A stretch of 64,000 bases of DNA from Longispora fulva (GTDB lineage: Bacteria > Actinomycetota > Actinomycetes > Mycobacteriales > Micromonosporaceae): NCBI RefSeq assembly GCF_015751905.1, contig NZ_JADOUF010000001.1, forward strand, positions 2,232,001 to 2,296,000, read 5' to 3'. The position numbers and the translations under genes are program-made. Shown in pieces: positions 61,545 to 64,000 of this stretch. The notes under the pieces were generated by a model. That model did not search any database. It had not been told where the DNA came from and was given only the letters and a program-made list of their open reading frames with translations. Numbering within the stretch: position 1 is the first letter of the stretch; every line of letters starts with the position of its first letter.

Positions 61545-64000
61545 TCACGCCCCGGTCCCGGTGCAGCAGGTGGCCCGGCGGTCGAACATGTGCGCGGTGC
61601 CCTTCGGGTTCAACCCGGTCCACAGGTCGACGGCCTCCGCCCAACAGGCGTGCGCGCGGTGGGACTGCCCCGTGGCGTGGAGAGCCCGGCCAAGGCCGTC
61701 GAGCAGCAGCGCCACCCCCCAGCGGTGCTGAACGGCCCGGGCGGCCTGCAGCCCTTGTTCGAAGTAGTCGATCGCCTCGGCGTGCCGGCCGAGCTCGTGG
61801 TGCACCTCACCCAGGCCGTGCAGGATATCGCCCACCGTTTGCAGGCTGTTGAGCCGCCTCTGGACCGGGAGGGCGGCCAACATGCACTCGATGGCCTGGG
61901 CGTGCTTCCCCATCCGGTGATAGGTGTGGCCCAGATTGGACAGTGACATGCTCTCGCCGTCGGTGTCGCCGAGCTCGCCGCGGATCCGGACGGCCTCCAG
62001 GTGCGCGGTTACGGCCTCCTCACGCCGACCCAGCTCGTCATAGGTGACGCCCAGGCTGGTCAGGGTCACCCCCTCCAGCTCCGGGTCGTCGATCTCCCGA
62101 CAGATGGCCAACGCCCGCTCGTGATGCGCGACCGCCTGGTCGAGCTCGTCGCGCTGGCCGTGGGCGACGCCCATGAAGTTCAGGAGCCGGGCCCGCAGGC
62201 CGTGCGCGCCGAGGCGGCCGGCCGCGTCCGCGCCGAGCCGGCCGCTGCGCAGCCAGTCGTCCCAGTGCTTGGTGACGTCGTAGTAGCTGATCAGCGCGTT
62301 GGCGAGCTGGCTGACGAGGTCGGGCCGGGCGTGCGCGGCGGCGGTGTCCATCACGGTCAGGAAGTTGGCGCGCTCGGCCTCGCACCATGCGAGCGCCCCG
62401 TCGTAGTCGACGAGGTCGGGCAGGTGGGCGGGCGTCTGGGCCGGGTCCGGGGGGCTCTGCCGCCCCGGCGGGTAGAGCAGGAGGTAGGCGCGGTGCGCGG
62501 TGTGCAGGTACCAGCGCAGGACCCGGTCGGCCGCCGCCCGGTGATCGGGGACCGGGCCCGCCGCGCACTCGACGGCCAGTTCCCGGAGAAGATCATGGAA
62601 GGTGTACCGGTCGGCAGCCGTCCGCTGGAGCAGGTGCGCGTCCGCGAGCTCGGCGAGCACCCGTGCGGCGTCCGGCGGTGACACGTCGAGCAGCGCCGAC
62701 GCGGCCCCTGCGGACACCTCGGCGAGAGAGACGGCTCCGAGCAGCGCGAACAGGATTCGCGCGGTGGGGCTCAGCGCCCGGTAGGACAGCGTGTAGGCGG
62801 CCCGGACCGCGTACATCTCGTCACCGTCGGCCGTCAGTGCCGCGAGCCGACCGCCCCGGTCGAGCTCGGCCACGTACCCGCTGATCGAACGCCGGGGCTG
62901 ACTGGTCAGGTTCGCGGCCGCGATCCGTAGCGCCAGCGGGAGGTAGGCGCACCGACGGGCCAGCTCGGTCAGCGCCAGGGGCTCGGCGGCGGCCCGCGCG
63001 GGCGGCACTGTCCGGGCCAGCAGCGCGACCGCCTCGTCGGGGGCCAACATGTCGATGGCCACGACCTGGGCGCCGTCTCGGGCCAGCAGGCCCGCGAGGG
63101 GATCGCGGCTGGTGATGAGGGCCAGGCAGCCGGGGCCGGCGGGGAGGAGCGCGCGGACCTGCTCGGCGGTGCGGGCGTTGTCGAGTACGACCAGGATCCG
63201 CCGGTCGGCCAACAGCGACCGGTACAGCGCTGCGGCCTCCTCCCGGTCCGCGGGTACCGCCTCCGGCGGCACGCCCAACGCCCGCAGGAACGCCGCCAGC
63301 ACGTGACCGGGGTCCAGGGGCGCGCTCGGCGCGTAGCCGTTGAGGTTCACGTACAGCTGTCCGTGCGGGTACAGCGCCGCGTGGCGGTGGGCCCAGTGCA
63401 CGGCGAGCGCGGTCTTGCCGGCTCCGGGTGGGCCGGAGATCAGCACCGGCCCGCCGCCGAGTGTCGCGTCGAGCCGGTCGAGGTCGGCTGCGCGGCCGAT
63501 GAACTGCGCGCTGTCGGCCGGCAACTGGCGCGGAACTGCCGGGGCTGCCGGGGCGGCCAGGAGATCCGGGTGGGCGTTGAGGATCCGCAGGTGCAGGGCC
63601 CGTAGCGGCTGGCCGGGGTCGCTGCCCAGCTCGGTGGCCAGGAGGCGGCGGGTGCGGTCGTACTGCTCGAGCGCGTCGGCCTGCCGGCCACTGCGGTACA
63701 ACGCGAGCATGAGTTGGCCGGCGACCCGCTCGTCCAGCGGATGCGCGACGGCCCGCTCATGCAACTCGGCGAGCATCGTGGAGTGCTGACCGGTCCGCAG
63801 CCGCAGATCGTCGCGGTCCAGCTCCGCCGCCAGCCGCTCCCGGTCCAGGGTGTCGCGGACCTCGCCCAGCCAGGGGGTGTCCAGATTCCCGAAGGCCTGG
63901 CCCCGCCACAGCCTCAGGGCCGTGTCGAACAGGTGCAGGGCCCGTTCGTCGCCGACCGCCGCGCGGGCCTCGTCGACCAGCCGGCGGAAGTGGTGCATGT
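61545..64000 (-). CDS. AfsR-type SARP/NB-ARC/TPR regulator (3), 3' part (runs off right edge)
   Basis: At least 817 residues without a stop at the window edge. It begins inside the BTAD (LYRSGRQADALEQYDRTRRLLATELG is about 95 residues in), continues with an NB-ARC ATPase (Walker A GPPGAGKT, Walker B ILVVLDNA, PLALRIAAANL) and ends with TPRs (TSLGVTYDELGRREEAV, SNLGHTYHRMGKHAQAI, HGLGEVHHELGRHAEAI). The DNA-binding domain and start are outside the window. It resembles the SARPs at 22596 and 28566 in layout but has a different TPR set. Confidence 0.92.
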   Translation of the reverse strand, partial: MHHFRRLVDEARAAVGDERALHLFDTALRLWRGQAFGNLDTPWLGEVRDTLDRERLAAELDRDDLRLRTGQHSTMLAELHERAVAHPLDERVAGQLMLALYRSGRQADALEQYDRTRRLLATELGSDPGQPLRALHLRILNAHPDLLAAPAAPAVPRQLPADSAQFIGRAADLDRLDATLGGGPVLISGPPGAGKTALAVHWAHRHAALYPHGQLYVNLNGYAPSAPLDPGHVLAAFLRALGVPPEAVPADREEAAALYRSLLADRRILVVLDNARTAEQVRALLPAGPGCLALITSRDPLAGLLARDGAQVVAIDMLAPDEAVALLARTVPPARAAAEPLALTELARRCAYLPLALRIAAANLTSQPRRSISGYVAELDRGGRLAALTADGDEMYAVRAAYTLSYRALSPTARILFALLGAVSLAEVSAGAASALLDVSPPDAARVLAELADAHLLQRTAADRYTFHDLLRELAVECAAGPVPDHRAAADRVLRWYLHTAHRAYLLLYPPGRQSPPDPAQTPAHLPDLVDYDGALAWCEAERANFLTVMDTAAAHARPDLVSQLANALISYYDVTKHWDDWLRSGRLGADAAGRLGAHGLRARLLNFMGVAHGQRDELDQAVAHHERALAICREIDDPELEGVTLTSLGVTYDELGRREEAVTAHLEAVRIRGELGDTDGESMSLSNLGHTYHRMGKHAQAIECMLAALPVQRRLNSLQTVGDILHGLGEVHHELGRHAEAIDYFEQGLQAARAVQHRWGVALLLDGLGRALHATGQSHRAHACWAEAVDLWTGLNPKGTAHMFDRRATCCTGTGA

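Noticed and set aside
1-64000. tRNA, rRNA, insertion sequence or prophage genes
   Set aside because: I searched by eye for tRNA cloverleaf arms, transposase DDE or HUH motifs, integrases and phage structural proteins and saw none; short RNAs could still be missed without a covariance search.

Overview
The window is about 70% GC, densely coded and rich in secreted proteins, one-component regulators and ECF sigma factors. Three AfsR-type SARP/NB-ARC/TPR regulators, ALF-repeat and RHS-type giant proteins, GTG starts and likely leaderless transcripts point to a filamentous actinomycete chromosome (Streptomyces/Micromonospora/Pseudonocardia-like; genus not resolvable by eye). I see no rRNA, tRNA, CRISPR, insertion sequence or phage genes.

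Layout. 1-5.6 kb: the N-terminal part of a giant RHS-type secreted protein (off the left edge) and a LutA-like protein. 5.7-15.7 kb: a sulfated-glycan locus, with a secreted ricin-lectin propeller protein divergent from an ABC sugar importer (binding protein and two permeases, no ATPase), a LacI repressor, a sulfatase and its formylglycine-generating enzyme; two LacI-like operators lie in the divergent region. 16-19.3 kb: a LysR regulator, two DHFR/RibD-like reductases and two small proteins. 19.5-22.6 kb: a secreted nuclease and a decayed GNAT gene. 22.6-36.4 kb: two SARP regulators, four small secreted proteins, a CHAP-propeller protein, a Rid-family protein, an ECF sigma/membrane-propeller pair and a LuxR-type regulator. 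36.5-41.4 kb: an ALF-repeat/Hint polymorphic toxin with an overlapping immunity gene of lower GC. 41.5-46.3 kb: two tandem secreted proteins, each an inactivated trypsin-like domain joined to a seven-blade FG-GAP propeller. 46.4-64 kb: a PucR-like regulator, an HSL esterase, a GH30 galactanase, an ECF42-type sigma with its DGPF partner, membrane proteins, a TetR/DUF2867 pair with two operators, a secreted propeller, a two-component system, and a third SARP that runs off the right edge.

Main observation. Five promoters in the 26-35 kb part carry direct repeats of an 11-bp unit with TTCA/TGAA cores. They lie before small secreted proteins, the CHAP-propeller gene and the Rid gene, and before a decayed copy of one of the secreted-protein genes. 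In every case the repeats face the same way relative to the gene served. This looks like an AfsR/SARP (or PhoP) regulon that links the local SARP regulators to a set of secreted proteins. Four regulator genes, including both complete SARPs, also have a TANNNT -10 element only 6-7 nt before the start codon, as expected for leaderless mRNAs.
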